In this document: piece by piece, positions 34,458 to 43,231 of the stretch
Numbering within the stretch: the stretch's first letter is position 1
Layout: every line of letters begins with the position of its first letter
DNA from: Lachnoclostridium sp. UBA6558
GTDB lineage: Bacteria > Bacillota > Clostridia > Lachnospirales > Lachnospiraceae
Reading direction: 5' to 3'
Length of the DNA stretch: 48,699 nucleotides
Assembly (NCBI GenBank): GCA_002434335.1
Contig: DJJW01000064.1
Span: 1 to 48,699, forward strand
Translations under genes and position numbers: made by a program
The notes under the pieces: model-generated
What the model was told of the DNA's origin: nothing
What the model saw: the letters and a program-made list of their open reading frames with translations, nothing else
Databases searched by the model: none

Positions 34458-36614
34458 TTGGCAATATCATCTAAATTGATAAGAAAACAACTGGAAAGAT
34501 ATAAATCCGGGATCACAAACCGTTCTTTAGAAGATTGCCGTTCCTGGCAGGATTTACTAGGCAGGCTTATTGCGATCCCGCAAAAAAACAAGGTAATTAT
34601 CAAAGAACGAGACTTTCCACTTTTTAAGGGAGCCATGATCATACCGAAGAGTGAAACAAAAAATGGTGTGATACTATACCTTCATGGAGGGGGGTATGTT
34701 TGCGGGGGGATGGACTACGCAATATCAGTTGGGTCTATCTTTGCAATGAAATGTAATATAAGAGTTTTCAGCGTGGCTTACCGGCTGGCACCTGAGCATA
34801 AGTTTCCGGCAGCTCTTTACGATGCGATGACCGCATATAATTATCTTATTGCCAGTGGTTATAATGCAAATCAAATTATTCTTTGCGGTGAAAGCGCAGG
34901 AGGAGGTCTTGTTTATTCTCTTGGTCTTAAACTAAAAGAACAAAAGATGCCCCTGCCTGGCGGGATAATCAGCATATCTCCATGGAGTGATCTTACTTTA
35001 TCCGGGAAATCTTATGAGAAAAACAAAGATGCTGACCCAAGCATGACAAAAGAACAGCTTGAATTCTTTGCAAGCTGTACAACGAATGATAGAAAAAACC
35101 CCTATGTATCGCCTCTTTTTGGTGACCTGGAACAATTTCCGCCGTCACTTATTTTTGCTGGCGGGAGTGAAATAATGCTGGACGATGCGAAGCGGCTCCA
35201 TGATAAATTACTTTCTTACGGATGCAGCAGCCGCTTGCTTGTTACACCTGATATGTGGCATGGATATGTTCTATACTGCCTAAAAGAAAACCGTTCAGAT
35301 TTCAAGGAGATAAATACATTTTTAAAGGAGAGATTATCGGAAGAACGCAGGCTTTTATGGATGCGTCTTGATAATGCTGCAAAGATATTTCCGGCAGCTT
35401 ACCGACGTAACAGTAACCATGTTTTCCGATTATCTGCCACACTTTTTGAAGAGGTGGATAAAACTGTCTTACAGTTTGCCCTTGATGCTACGGTGAGAAG
35501 GTTTCCGTCCATTGCGGTTCGGCTTAAACGGGGATTGTTCTGGTATTATCTTGAGGAAATACCCATGGCTCCGGAAATTCAGGAGGAAAAAAGTTATCCT
35601 ATTGCTAGAATGCCATTTGATGATATCCGCAAATGTGCATTTCGTGTTTTAATTTATCATAAAAGGATAGCAGTGGAGTTTTTTCATGCACTTACGGATG
35701 GAAACGGTGGGTTGATTTTTCTAAAAACACTTGTTGCAGAGTATCTGAGACAAAAGTATGGAATCGGTATTCCTGCTACGGAGGGGGTACTTGATTGCTG
35801 TGATGAGGCATCGGAAGAAGAAACCCAGGACAGCTTTCAAAAATATGCCGGAACTACTACAAAAAGCCGTGATACAAATAGTGCGTACAAATTACCTGGT
35901 ATAATTGAAAATGATGGATATCTCAATGCTACTACCTTTTTGCTCGACACAAATGAATTCCTATCCAGTGCAAAAAAATATGGGGTAACGCTTACTGTAT
36001 TTATGACTGCTATATTAGTAAAAGCATGTTATGAAATTCAGAACAAAACGGTTTCAAGGAGATCCCAAAAACCTTTAAAAGTTTTAGTACCTGTAAATCT
36101 TAGAAAGATATTTGAAAGTAAAACCTTACGGAATTTTGTACTTTATGTTATGCCGGGTATTAACCCCAAAATGGGAGAATGGAGTTTTGAGGAAATATGT
36201 AAGTCTGTTTATCATCAAATGGGTTTGCTGATCAATGAAAAGGAAATGGCTGCGATGATTGCTACAAATGTAAAGATCGAAAAAGTAATGGTGTTACGAA
36301 TGATTCCGCTTTTTCTGAAAAATATAGCCATGAAAGCAGCATTTAATTTATACAGTGAGGGAAAGAACTGTCTGAGTTTATCAAATCTGGGGGCTGTGCG
36401 TATACCGGAGGAAATGAAAGATTATATTGAACGGTTTGATTTTTTACTTGGAGCAAGCCCGCGTGGTACGTACAATTGCGGAATGATTTCACTGGATAGT
36501 ACACTATGCCTGAATTTTGTAAGAAGCATAAAAGAACCCGTATTGGAACAAAAAGTTTATGAAATATTACAAAGTCTGGGGATAAAGGTAAAAGCAGAAG
36601 GAAATCGGAGGTGA
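34458..36614 (+). CDS. fused alpha/beta-hydrolase (HSL esterase) and alcohol-acetyltransferase-like protein
   Basis: 718 residues. Residues about 1-295 are a hormone-sensitive-lipase-type esterase: oxyanion motif HGGGYVCGG and nucleophile S146 in CGESAGGG; the acid is probably in SEIMLDDA and the catalytic His in MWHGY. Residues about 300-718 are a condensation/acyltransferase-like domain with H410 in FFHALTDGNGG (the HxxxDG motif), DNAAKIFPA at its start and VPVNLRK later. Such domains join acyl groups to alcohols or amines. TTG 34458 is the start, with AAGGAG 7 nt upstream. The next gene overlaps the end. The pairing of ester cleaver and ester maker in one chain is unusual; these are usually two genes. 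Confidence 0.85.
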   Translation: MAISSKLIRKQLERYKSGITNRSLEDCRSWQDLLGRLIAIPQKNKVIIKERDFPLFKGAMIIPKSETKNGVILYLHGGGYVCGGMDYAISVGSIFAMKCNIRVFSVAYRLAPEHKFPAALYDAMTAYNYLIASGYNANQIILCGESAGGGLVYSLGLKLKEQKMPLPGGIISISPWSDLTLSGKSYEKNKDADPSMTKEQLEFFASCTTNDRKNPYVSPLFGDLEQFPPSLIFAGGSEIMLDDAKRLHDKLLSYGCSSRLLVTPDMWHGYVLYCLKENRSDFKEINTFLKERLSEERRLLWMRLDNAAKIFPAAYRRNSNHVFRLSATLFEEVDKTVLQFALDATVRRFPSIAVRLKRGLFWYYLEEIPMAPEIQEEKSYPIARMPFDDIRKCAFRVLIYHKRIAVEFFHALTDGNGGLIFLKTLVAEYLRQKYGIGIPATEGVLDCCDEASEEETQDSFQKYAGTTTKSRDTNSAYKLPGIIENDGYLNATTFLLDTNEFLSSAKKYGVTLTVFMTAILVKACYEIQNKTVSRRSQKPLKVLVPVNLRKIFESKTLRNFVLYVMPGINPKMGEWSFEEICKSVYHQMGLLINEKEMAAMIATNVKIEKVMVLRMIPLFLKNIAMKAAFNLYSEGKNCLSLSNLGAVRIPEEMKDYIERFDFLLGASPRGTYNCGMISLDSTLCLNFVRSIKEPVLEQKVYEILQSLGIKVKAEGNRR

Positions 36615-36619
36615 ATCGA

Positions 36620-37315
36620 GTGTATTGTATAAAATGTGGAGTGGAACTTTCTGATGGGCAGATAAAGTGTCCCATATGTGATACAGTGGTGTATCATCCG
36701 GATATTACTTTTCCGGAAGCACCGGGTGCATATCCGGCTTTTAAAAAGGAGGGTGAAAAGATAAAGCCTGCAGGTATACTTTTTATCATATCTTTGGTAT
36801 TTATCCTGGTATATATGCTCTTATTGTTCATTGATATTCAGGCGAATCATGGTATCACCTGGTCAGGATACGCCTCTAATGCTATTTTTTTACTTTATAT
36901 TTGGGTTGTGTTACCGTTTTGGACTAAGCAGCCCAATCCGGTCATTTTCATTCCAGTCAATCTTGCAGCAGCAGGGATTTATCTGGCATATATAAACTAT
37001 ATGGTAGGTGGGCACTGGTTTTTTAAATTCGCGCTCCCGATTACGATAATATTAACTTTTATTCTGACAACAATAGCTGCGTTGTTCCGTTATCTCCGTA
37101 AGGGCTATTTGTTTATTGCAAGTGGTATATGGTTTTCTGTAGGAGGATTTACCATGATGCTGGAAGCCCTTATTAATTATAATTTTAGTGTAAGCAAGAC
37201 ATTTATATGGGCACCATATCCTTTTATGACCTGCTGCCTGATAGGAGTTGCATTGATTGTGATAGCTATTTACCGGCCATTACGTGAATTTTTGCATAAA
37301 CGTTTGTTTATATAA
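36620..37315 (+). CDS. zinc-ribbon membrane protein (DUF6320-like)
   Basis: 231 residues. The N-terminal zinc ribbon has CIKC and CPIC (residues 3-6 and 17-20), followed by a linker (YHPDITFPEAPGAYP) and about six transmembrane segments. This matches the family commonly found next to alcohol-acetyltransferase-like genes in Lachnospiraceae, known as DUF6320; I base this on memory of the pattern. GTG 36620 is chosen, as CGGAGG lies 8 nt upstream; GTG 36611 overlaps that site. The start sits just after the preceding stop at 36614, so it is likely co-translated. Function is unknown; a membrane partner of the acyltransferase is plausible. Confidence 0.82.
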   Translation: MYCIKCGVELSDGQIKCPICDTVVYHPDITFPEAPGAYPAFKKEGEKIKPAGILFIISLVFILVYMLLLFIDIQANHGITWSGYASNAIFLLYIWVVLPFWTKQPNPVIFIPVNLAAAGIYLAYINYMVGGHWFFKFALPITIILTFILTTIAALFRYLRKGYLFIASGIWFSVGGFTMMLEALINYNFSVSKTFIWAPYPFMTCCLIGVALIVIAIYRPLREFLHKRLFI

Positions 37316-37333
37316 AGTTTAGCAGGGATATTA
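37293..37333 (+). repeat. left copy of an imperfect 41-bp direct repeat bounding the accessory segment
   Basis: It matches 43232-43272 at 34 of 41 positions by hand alignment, with TAAACGTTTGTTTAT identical. This copy encodes the end of the DUF6320-like gene (KRLFI, stop). Confidence 0.6.
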
Positions 37334-37561
37334 TATATTGTAATTAAAAGAAAGACTGCATCTTTAGAGAAATAGAATTTCTTATTATACAGAGATGGGT
37401 AATGATTAAAAAGATGTGCCGTTTTATTAATATTATGATTATGTTATTATTAAACATATAAGCAATTTTCTAATCTATATTGATGATTTTAGATTGGAAA
37501 TACTGTAGGATGTATATTTGATTATATCATGATATTGCATTATGAATTAAAGAGGTAGAAA

Positions 37562-37681
37562 TTGCGAGGATTAAAAAATATTGAAGAAAAAATTTTGGAT
37601 AGAGCACTATATCTTATTGGCAAGAACCGTTCATTATTTATGGCTTATGGATTAAACTTCATCCTGTTGGAAATGACTTGA
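37562..37681 (+). pseudogene. possible truncated TetR-like reading frame
   Basis: A TTG-started frame of 39 codons with AGAGG upstream. Its start (IEEKILDRALYLIGKNRS) resembles the first helix of a TetR regulator, but it stops before the helix-turn-helix. The rest of 37316-37810 holds no gene I can support. Confidence 0.3.
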
Positions 37682-37810
37682 ATTTCCATTTTAAACTTTC
37701 AATAATAACAGTGATGTTATCACTTATAACGATTATACTTAAAAAAGTAAGCTATTTCTTCAATTAATTTCACAATAATCTTTTATTATTAACCAACTAT
37801 AATAAAATAA

Positions 37811-37855
37811 GAATAGGTTACATTGCGTAAATTAATTACGCCTTATAACCTATTC
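37811..37855 (-). terminator. terminator of the leftward hydrolase/flavodoxin genes
   Basis: GAATAGGTTA (37811-37820) and TAACCTATTC (37846-37855) form the outer stem, and GCGTAA (37825-37830) and TTACGC (37836-37841) the inner one. On the minus strand TTATTTTATT follows. Confidence 0.7.
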
Positions 37856-37957
37856 TATTACGGCTAAAAAATATGATATAAAGACAGGAGAGAGTATATA
37901 AGAAGCATTCTTTTGCTGTAGCTTCAACGACAATATCCCAAGTACTGCATTACACGC

Positions 37958-38401
37958 TTATGCCAATTTACTTATAAATTTTTTTGCATTAGTTAAATCT
38001 TTGAGATTAGGATGATCTTTTGCTATTCCACCAATTTTATTAAGAAATCCATAAGTATCATATCCTCTACACCAAAAGCATCCTACATACATGCTTTCTT
38101 TGTTTTTTAAAATTTGCTTTGCTTTTTTTGCGTAATCTCTGTAATGGGCACCACATGTATATACTAGAAATATTTTCTGTTTAGAAGATAATGGCACTTC
38201 ATTCATAAATTTCAATATTCCTAAATGCATGGTATTCATATAAATTCCTGATGCAAAACCTATATAATTATATTCAGAAAAGTCTAGATTTTTAGCTTGT
38301 TCTAAGGAAAAGAGACTGATTTCACGTTCCTCAGACATAGCTTCTACAACCTTTTTTGTGTTTTTATGATGAATCGATCCATAAATAATTGCAATTTTCA
38401 A
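37958..38401 (-). CDS. flavodoxin-domain protein
   Basis: 147 residues. The N-terminal IAIIYGSIHHKNTKKV segment forms an FMN-phosphate loop, and GFASGIYMNTMH and VYTCGAHYRDY match flavodoxin-like proteins of Clostridia. It likely binds FMN and carries electrons. The start codon is TTG at 38401-38399, with GAGG upstream. It lies 35 nt after the alpha/beta hydrolase gene in the same direction, so the two form a short operon controlled by the divergent TetR. Confidence 0.85.
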   Translation of the reverse strand: MKIAIIYGSIHHKNTKKVVEAMSEEREISLFSLEQAKNLDFSEYNYIGFASGIYMNTMHLGILKFMNEVPLSSKQKIFLVYTCGAHYRDYAKKAKQILKNKESMYVGCFWCRGYDTYGFLNKIGGIAKDHPNLKDLTNAKKFISKLA

Positions 38402-38436
38402 TTTTGATACCTCACATAATTTAATTTATATTATTT

Positions 38437-39327
38437 TCAGATATTAATAATCTGATCTAAAAATTTAAGATAGTCCTTTGTAACAATTTTAAAATATGAA
38501 TCATCATATATACTGAAATGTCCACATGAATAGTGTTTAATTGTTGCGTTATGTGCTTGGCTGACATGAAATAAAGTTTTTTTTGCAGGGGCAACAATAT
38601 CTTGATCACACACTGCATAATATACTGGTATCTTAACATCTTTAGCATATTTACCAGGAGTATATTTTAAAAATTCTAATCCTGTACGAGCAGGAGTAAA
38701 ATTTTTGAAATCTGGATTTATACTTGCTTTATCTAAATATTTCTTAAATTCAGATGTTGTTACTAATGCTGTTGTGCTGGGAGCGTCGACTACGTTAATC
38801 ATCACAGGATGGTATCCTGTTAAACAAGATAGTAAATCTAGAACTAGTTTTAAATATATTTTTGTTTTTGATTTCCAATTAATGGATCTAATTGAGGCTG
38901 TTCCATCTGTATATGGGCATTGTGAAATTGCTGCTTTTAATTCAGGATGTTTATATGATTCAATAATTACATGTCCGCCACTAAATGAAGTACCGAATAA
39001 AATAATTTGCTTACCATCAACAAACGGAGAATTTTTAACATATTCGATTGCAGAATCCCAGTCTTGTAATTGATCCTTTGCGTTGATTCTTTGTCTTTTA
39101 TTGCCATCACTTGCGCCAAAGTTCCTATAATCAAATAATAAACATGCATATCCTGCTTCTGCAAAAAATTGAGCATATGGATCGAGCATATCTCTAGTCC
39201 CACCTAAACCATGAGCCATTACAATAACTGGGCGAGAATCACCATCGGGTACATACAACCAACCAGCACATTTTGTTGTATTAGTATAGAAGCTAATGTC
39301 TTTTCTAATATAACTACACTTATTCAT
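38437..39327 (-). CDS. alpha/beta hydrolase
   Basis: 296 residues, probably cytosolic. VIVMAHGLGGTRD supplies the oxyanion loop, the nucleophile Ser is in FGTSFSGG, the acid is probably in the YAVCDQDIVAP segment, and the catalytic His in SCGHFSIYDD. It belongs to the broad group of small esterases and hydrolases; the substrate is unknown. AAGGAGG lies before the ATG in the complement. It is divergent from a TetR gene with an operator over its promoter, as in drug- or metabolite-inducible detoxification units. Confidence 0.9.
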   Translation of the reverse strand: MNKCSYIRKDISFYTNTTKCAGWLYVPDGDSRPVIVMAHGLGGTRDMLDPYAQFFAEAGYACLLFDYRNFGASDGNKRQRINAKDQLQDWDSAIEYVKNSPFVDGKQIILFGTSFSGGHVIIESYKHPELKAAISQCPYTDGTASIRSINWKSKTKIYLKLVLDLLSCLTGYHPVMINVVDAPSTTALVTTSEFKKYLDKASINPDFKNFTPARTGLEFLKYTPGKYAKDVKIPVYYAVCDQDIVAPAKKTLFHVSQAHNATIKHYSCGHFSIYDDSYFKIVTKDYLKFLDQIINI

Positions 39328-39342
39328 TAATAAACCTCCTTA

Positions 39343-39403
39343 TTGACAAAACATTTTCTTTTCAATATGATACTAATTGTATCACATTGGCAAAAGAGGT
39401 CAA
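39343..39403. promoter_or_regulatory. divergent promoters with one TetR palindrome over both -10 boxes
   Basis: Plus strand: TTGACA (39343-39348), 17 nt, TATGAT (39366-39371). Minus strand: TTGACC (39403-39398), 16 nt, TACAAT (39381-39376). The operator is AATATGATAC (39364-39373) and GTATCACATT (39379-39388), 9 of 10 arm positions paired, spanning both -10 boxes. Confidence 0.75.
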
Positions 39404-39439
39404 GGTATTAACATGATACAAAAAAAGGAGAAATGTTTC

Positions 39440-39967
39440 ATGGATAAACGAAAAGAAGCCAATATGGCTGTAAAGAATCGATTGTTGTCGTCATTGATAG
39501 AGCTTGCAGTTATAAAAAAGTTATCGAAGGTTACAATTACAGAACTAGTCAATAAGTCTGGTGTTGCACGTGTTTCATTTTATCGTAATTTTGAATCTGT
39601 GGATGAAATTATAGAATATGGAATTGAACAGATGTATATGCGATATCAAGAAGGAAATCCATCTAAAATGGATGGTTTTAATAATAAACAATTATTTATT
39701 TATACATTTCAGTTTTATAAAGAATACATGGATCTAATTCTAGCTTTTAACTCCAATAATTTATCAGTATCTCTTTTAGATGTCATTACAAATTGTTTTA
39801 TAGATTCGTATGGAGATATGTCTGTAAATTCAATTCATAAATATGAACTTTATTTTTACTCAGGCGCATTATATAATATGATAATCTGCTGGCTGCAGAA
39901 TGGTGCGAAAGAATCCCCAGAGGAAATGGCAAATGAATTCTATAGATTGGTTAAAGGGAATAGATAA
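39440..39967 (+). CDS. TetR-family repressor
   Basis: 175 residues. N-terminal HTH TITELVNKSGVARVSFYRNF and a helical ligand-binding domain ending in GALYNMIICWLQNGAKESPEE, as in the DhaS-type subgroup. ATG 39440 is chosen because AAAGGAG precedes it by 9 nt; frame starts at 39377 and 39413 lie in or near the operator. It likely represses itself and the hydrolase/flavodoxin pair. It is related along its length to the TetR at 41799. Confidence 0.92.
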   Translation: MDKRKEANMAVKNRLLSSLIELAVIKKLSKVTITELVNKSGVARVSFYRNFESVDEIIEYGIEQMYMRYQEGNPSKMDGFNNKQLFIYTFQFYKEYMDLILAFNSNNLSVSLLDVITNCFIDSYGDMSVNSIHKYELYFYSGALYNMIICWLQNGAKESPEEMANEFYRLVKGNR

Positions 39968-40142
39968 GATAAGTTTATAGTAATAGAGTATAAATTCAAA
40001 GATATATTTTATGGTGATGGCACTTGTATATAGGAGCAAAAGATATTATTTTTGGATATTGAATAATATGTAAATAGCTATTGATGGTTGGTTTATAAAA
40101 GAATTTTTCTGGTTAGTATAATTAAATTATTAGCTAAAGGTG

Positions 40143-40166
40143 ATTAGCTGGGTAATGCCAGCTAAT
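40143..40166 (+). other. hairpin downstream of the TetR gene
   Basis: ATTAGCTGG (40143-40151) and CCAGCTAAT (40158-40166) pair perfectly around a 6-nt loop. No T-run follows, so its role as terminator is uncertain. Confidence 0.4.
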
Positions 40167-40221
40167 AATTAATCAGCATGGAGGAGACTGTGAATAATGT
40201 CTGCAAAATAAGTATTTCCTC

Positions 40222-40262
40222 AAAGCTTTCTATGATAAAATAAAAATATCATAGGAGGCTTT
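40222..40262 (+). terminator. terminator-like hairpin
   Basis: AAAGCTTTCTATGATA (40222-40237) and TATCATAGGAGGCTTT (40247-40262) pair with two mismatches, then TTATC. It probably ends the TetR transcript. Confidence 0.45.
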
Positions 40263-40455
40263 TATCACATTATCTGTTTGAATGCATTCTATTGACATTG
40301 GAAATGCTTTAACAAGATGATCTAAGAATTTCATTGGGGGAATTTACTATTATACCTTGGAGGACGGATGAAATTATTCACAAAAAGATAATCATTATGC
40401 AAAATATATGTAAAAACTATAGGTTATATAATCTATAGATGAATCTTATGTTGAA

Positions 40456-40677
40456 ATGACAGGTACAACGGGTCTATGGGGCACCTCTGGAAATAGCGAA
40501 CTTTATAAAGATCAGATAAATAGAGAAACTTAGTTTTAAAGTAAATATTGGTATTTTCTTACTAAAATGGCATCGGATTTCAAGAAGCCAGATAGAGTGT
40601 ATACACTTTTCCAAGAAGAAATTAAAGAAAAAATGTAGTCTTTACAATATGTGGTAACTGATATTAAAGATAATTAA
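40456..40677 (+). pseudogene. decayed reading frame of unknown family
   Basis: In one frame, coding-like stretches (MTGTTGLWGTSGNSELYKDQ; MASDFKKPDRVYTLFQEEI) are broken by TAG and TAA stops, some only a few codons apart. This looks like an old gene with nonsense mutations. I do not recognise the family. The remainder of 39968-40903 shows only the hairpins listed. Confidence 0.3.
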
Positions 40678-40903
40678 TCTTATATTAAAAAAGGGGTTTA
40701 TGCAAAATAGATAAAAGCAATCTATAATGCATCCCCCCTATACTATTCTCTAAGCATATTGTTTTTATTTCTAATTGTACACTTGCTTGTAAAATTAAAG
40801 ATGGTAACGTGTCAGATATATTCTGCTATACAATCGGTATTTGATGTAAGTTGAAGCTAACTGAGCCAAATTCACTACAGCTATTTCAACATTTTACATA
40901 GTC

Positions 40904-41674
40904 CTAAGGAAGCATGGTAGATCCGCCATCAACACCAATCGTTTGTCCTGTCACATATTGTGCATCATCTGATACTAAGAACATTACGACAGGAGCAATA
41001 TCGGTATCAGGATCACCTAATCTCTTGATTGGCTGAGGAGACACTATTGCTTCATATTCATTCGGGGCAGCTTCTTTCCATAATTTAGAGGCTTCTGTCA
41101 GAGCGCCTGGGCAGATTACATTACAGGTTATGCCAAATTCACCTAATTCCGTAGCACATACTCTTGTTAGTCCACGGATAGCTTCTTTTTGAGAACCGTA
41201 AGCAACAAATGTTTTCATACCTCTTACTCCGGATCCACTTGCAGTATTTACAATTCTTCCATATCCTTGCTTCTTCATATATGGAACAGCATATTTTGTA
41301 CAGAAGAAAGTTCCTAAAGCGCCGGTTGTCCAACATAATTTCATTAAATCAACAGTAGTTTCTTCTACTAAAGTAGGCAGTGCATTTTTATCTGTTGCCT
41401 GGGCATTATTAATCAAAATATCGATTTTTCCATATTTACTGATAGTTTCTTCAATCATTGATTTAATATTTTCTTCATCAGCAACATTTACTTTAATAAA
41501 TTTAACATCGTAACCCATTTCTGCCAATTCATTCTCACATGCTTTTCCTAAATCTTCATTAAACTCGGCAATCACAACTTTTGCACCTTCTTTACATAAT
41601 GCCTTCACATAGGATTTACCAAGCCCTGTTCCAGAACCTGTAACTATTGCGACTTTACCATCAAATCTACTCAT
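40904..41674 (-). CDS. short-chain dehydrogenase/reductase
   Basis: 256 residues, classical SDR. NAD(P)-binding TGSGTGLGKS at residues 11-20, NN-A motif (INNAQAT), catalytic Ser in NTASGSG and Tyr-x3-Lys in AYGSQKEA. The acidic residue after strand 2 (VIAEFNE) suggests NAD rather than NADP. The C-terminal VTGQTIGVDGGSTM is typical. AGGAGG lies before the ATG in the complement. It is divergent from a TetR gene with a large palindrome between them. The substrate alcohol or ketone is unknown. Confidence 0.94.
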   Translation of the reverse strand: MSRFDGKVAIVTGSGTGLGKSYVKALCKEGAKVVIAEFNEDLGKACENELAEMGYDVKFIKVNVADEENIKSMIEETISKYGKIDILINNAQATDKNALPTLVEETTVDLMKLCWTTGALGTFFCTKYAVPYMKKQGYGRIVNTASGSGVRGMKTFVAYGSQKEAIRGLTRVCATELGEFGITCNVICPGALTEASKLWKEAAPNEYEAIVSPQPIKRLGDPDTDIAPVVMFLVSDDAQYVTGQTIGVDGGSTMLP

Positions 41675-41694
41675 ACTAATATTAATCCTCCTAT

Positions 41695-41727
41695 TTGACT
41701 AAATATGTTACATGATGTAACATATTT
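41695..41727. promoter_or_regulatory. perfect 27-bp palindromic TetR operator with promoter
   Basis: Bases 41701-41713 and 41715-41727 are perfect 13-bp arms (AAATATGTTACAT) around a single G. On the plus strand TTGACT (41695-41700), 17 nt and TAACAT (41718-41723) form a promoter whose spacer lies inside the palindrome. The site is placed to block the TetR gene and the SDR gene together. Confidence 0.75.
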
Positions 41728-41798
41728 ATGTTATCAATTTATATAGAAAAATACAATTACCACAAAGGCGTAAAGTTACAAAAGGGGGTGTTTTGTTC

Positions 41799-42365
41799 AT
41801 GAAAAAGAATTATAGAGAAAGAATGGTAGTTAAATCATGGATGATAGATTCTTTACTGCAACTAATGAAGACAATTCCTTATGATGAAATAACTATTACT
41901 CAGATAACCAATAAAGCGGGTGTTTCCAGAATGACATATTATAGAAATTATCTGAGTAAAGATGAAATTTTAGCTAGCTATAATGAGTATTTAACAGAAG
42001 AGTTTGCTTCAATAACAAGAACAATAAAAGAAATGAATAATAGTAGCTATTTTAAAGCTTTGTTTGATTTCAGTTCAAAATGTAAAGATTATTTATATAC
42101 TTTAAACAAAACCCAAAAATTATATATAATACTAGAAGCTATAAATAAAAATGTTGACGTAATCACAAAAGATAATGATGAAGAAAACATTTACTATTAC
42201 AAATTCTTTGCTGGTGCTATCTTTAATACTTTGATAAGTTGGATAATAAGTGGTACCAAAGAATCCAGTGAGGAAATGGCGGAAAAATTAGTAGACTTCA
42301 TCGGAAACAATACCCTAAAACATAAAATTGAATTATATCAATATTCTTTTAAAAAACTTGATTAA
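41799..42365 (+). CDS. TetR-family repressor
   Basis: 188 residues with HTH TITQITNKAGVSRMTYYRNY and C-terminal GAIFNTLISWIISGTKESSEE, closely paralleling the TetR at 39440. ATG 41799 has AAAGGGGG upstream; TTG 41793 is less likely. It probably represses itself and the divergent SDR gene. The two TetR genes appear to be paralogues that each gained a different operator. Confidence 0.92.
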   Translation: MKKNYRERMVVKSWMIDSLLQLMKTIPYDEITITQITNKAGVSRMTYYRNYLSKDEILASYNEYLTEEFASITRTIKEMNNSSYFKALFDFSSKCKDYLYTLNKTQKLYIILEAINKNVDVITKDNDEENIYYYKFFAGAIFNTLISWIISGTKESSEEMAEKLVDFIGNNTLKHKIELYQYSFKKLD

Positions 42366-42477
42366 TTATTGTAAAAGAAAGTCTATATAATAACTATCAG
42401 ATTACAAGGGGGTAACTATAGTTTACCAGCCATAATGTTTATTTAGTAGAGTCTTAAGAAAATAAATAAAAAAGTGA

Positions 42478-42507
42478 AAGTGTGTATTTTACAGATACAT
42501 ACTTTTT
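42478..42507 (+). terminator. terminator of the second TetR gene
   Basis: AAGTGTGTAT (42478-42487) and ATACATACTT (42495-42504) pair with one G-U, followed by TTT. Confidence 0.65.
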
Positions 42508-42529
42508 GAATTAAGATTAAATTTTATGA

Positions 42530-42905
42530 TTAATAAAACTGGTTTGATAAGGTTTCCACATCGTCGTTCTTTGTAAATTGCATTAATTTGCAAATATGTT
42601 TTGGTGTAAGGAAGGAAACATTCTGAATACGGTCCCACACTTTTTTAGTAGCGATAATTTCCATATCAGCACTGTGGGAATTTATGGTGGTCAGATGGGG
42701 TTCTACCACTCTCTGGAAATTCTCTCGTCTTTTCAAATATATCCCTGCCTAGCACCATCATTTTTGGTAGTTCAGCACTTGCTTCCTGTTTACAATTTCT
42801 CAACTATATTATTATCGTTTTCTAATTTCTGTAATTCTTCTTATACTTCTCCAGGCTCAACACATATATCTGATAATAGCGAACCCAATTCTTCTGAATC
42901 ATAAA
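42530..42905 (-). other. decayed coding-like stretch
   Basis: On the minus strand two frames give protein-like text in turn: YDSEELGSLLSDI in one and MKRRENFQRVVEP up to the end near 42530 in another. This would fit a frame-shifted relic. I cannot name the family. Confidence 0.25.
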
Positions 42906-42976
42906 AATAACCATAATTGTCCTTTTGCTTATAAAATTTCGTCTAAAGAAAATCGAGCTCCTAATGTCACTGTCTT

Positions 42977-43198
42977 ATGAATAATTTACAAGAGATCTTT
43001 AAGGACTATTATGAAGAAATGTTGTTTATCTTACATCCTCGCAACGCTGTTGTTCACAATGTTAATAAGATGATTGATTGTGGTGACCCAAACCATGGTG
43101 GTGCTTTCTATGGCTGTCCTGATTGTGGTGAACTTAAGGTTGTTCCTTATACCTCAAAAAGTCGCTTTTGTCCTTCTTATGGTAATCTATATAATTAA
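42977..43198 (+). mobile_element. IS91-like transposase fragment (N-terminal zinc domain)
   Basis: 73 codons matching the zinc-binding N-terminus of IS91/IS1294-type transposases: CGDPNHGG, YGCPDCGELK and SRFCPSYGNLYN. The last cysteine of the CPxC knuckle is Tyr, and the frame stops before the catalytic domain. Coding-like text continues for a few codons after the TAA. It is a dead remnant and not an active element. Confidence 0.6.
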
Positions 43199-43231
43199 AA
43201 GCATTCTTTTCATATGCATCAAAACTCATTC

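Noticed and set aside
37293..37333. TAAACGTTTGTTTAT as a cre or integrase attachment site
   Set aside because: The left copy lies in a coding end, no integrase or tRNA gene is near, and the match to cre is partial; kept only as a direct repeat.
42596..42904. 102-codon plus-strand ORF
   Set aside because: Its text is low-complexity and unlike protein, while the opposite strand reads more like decayed coding sequence.
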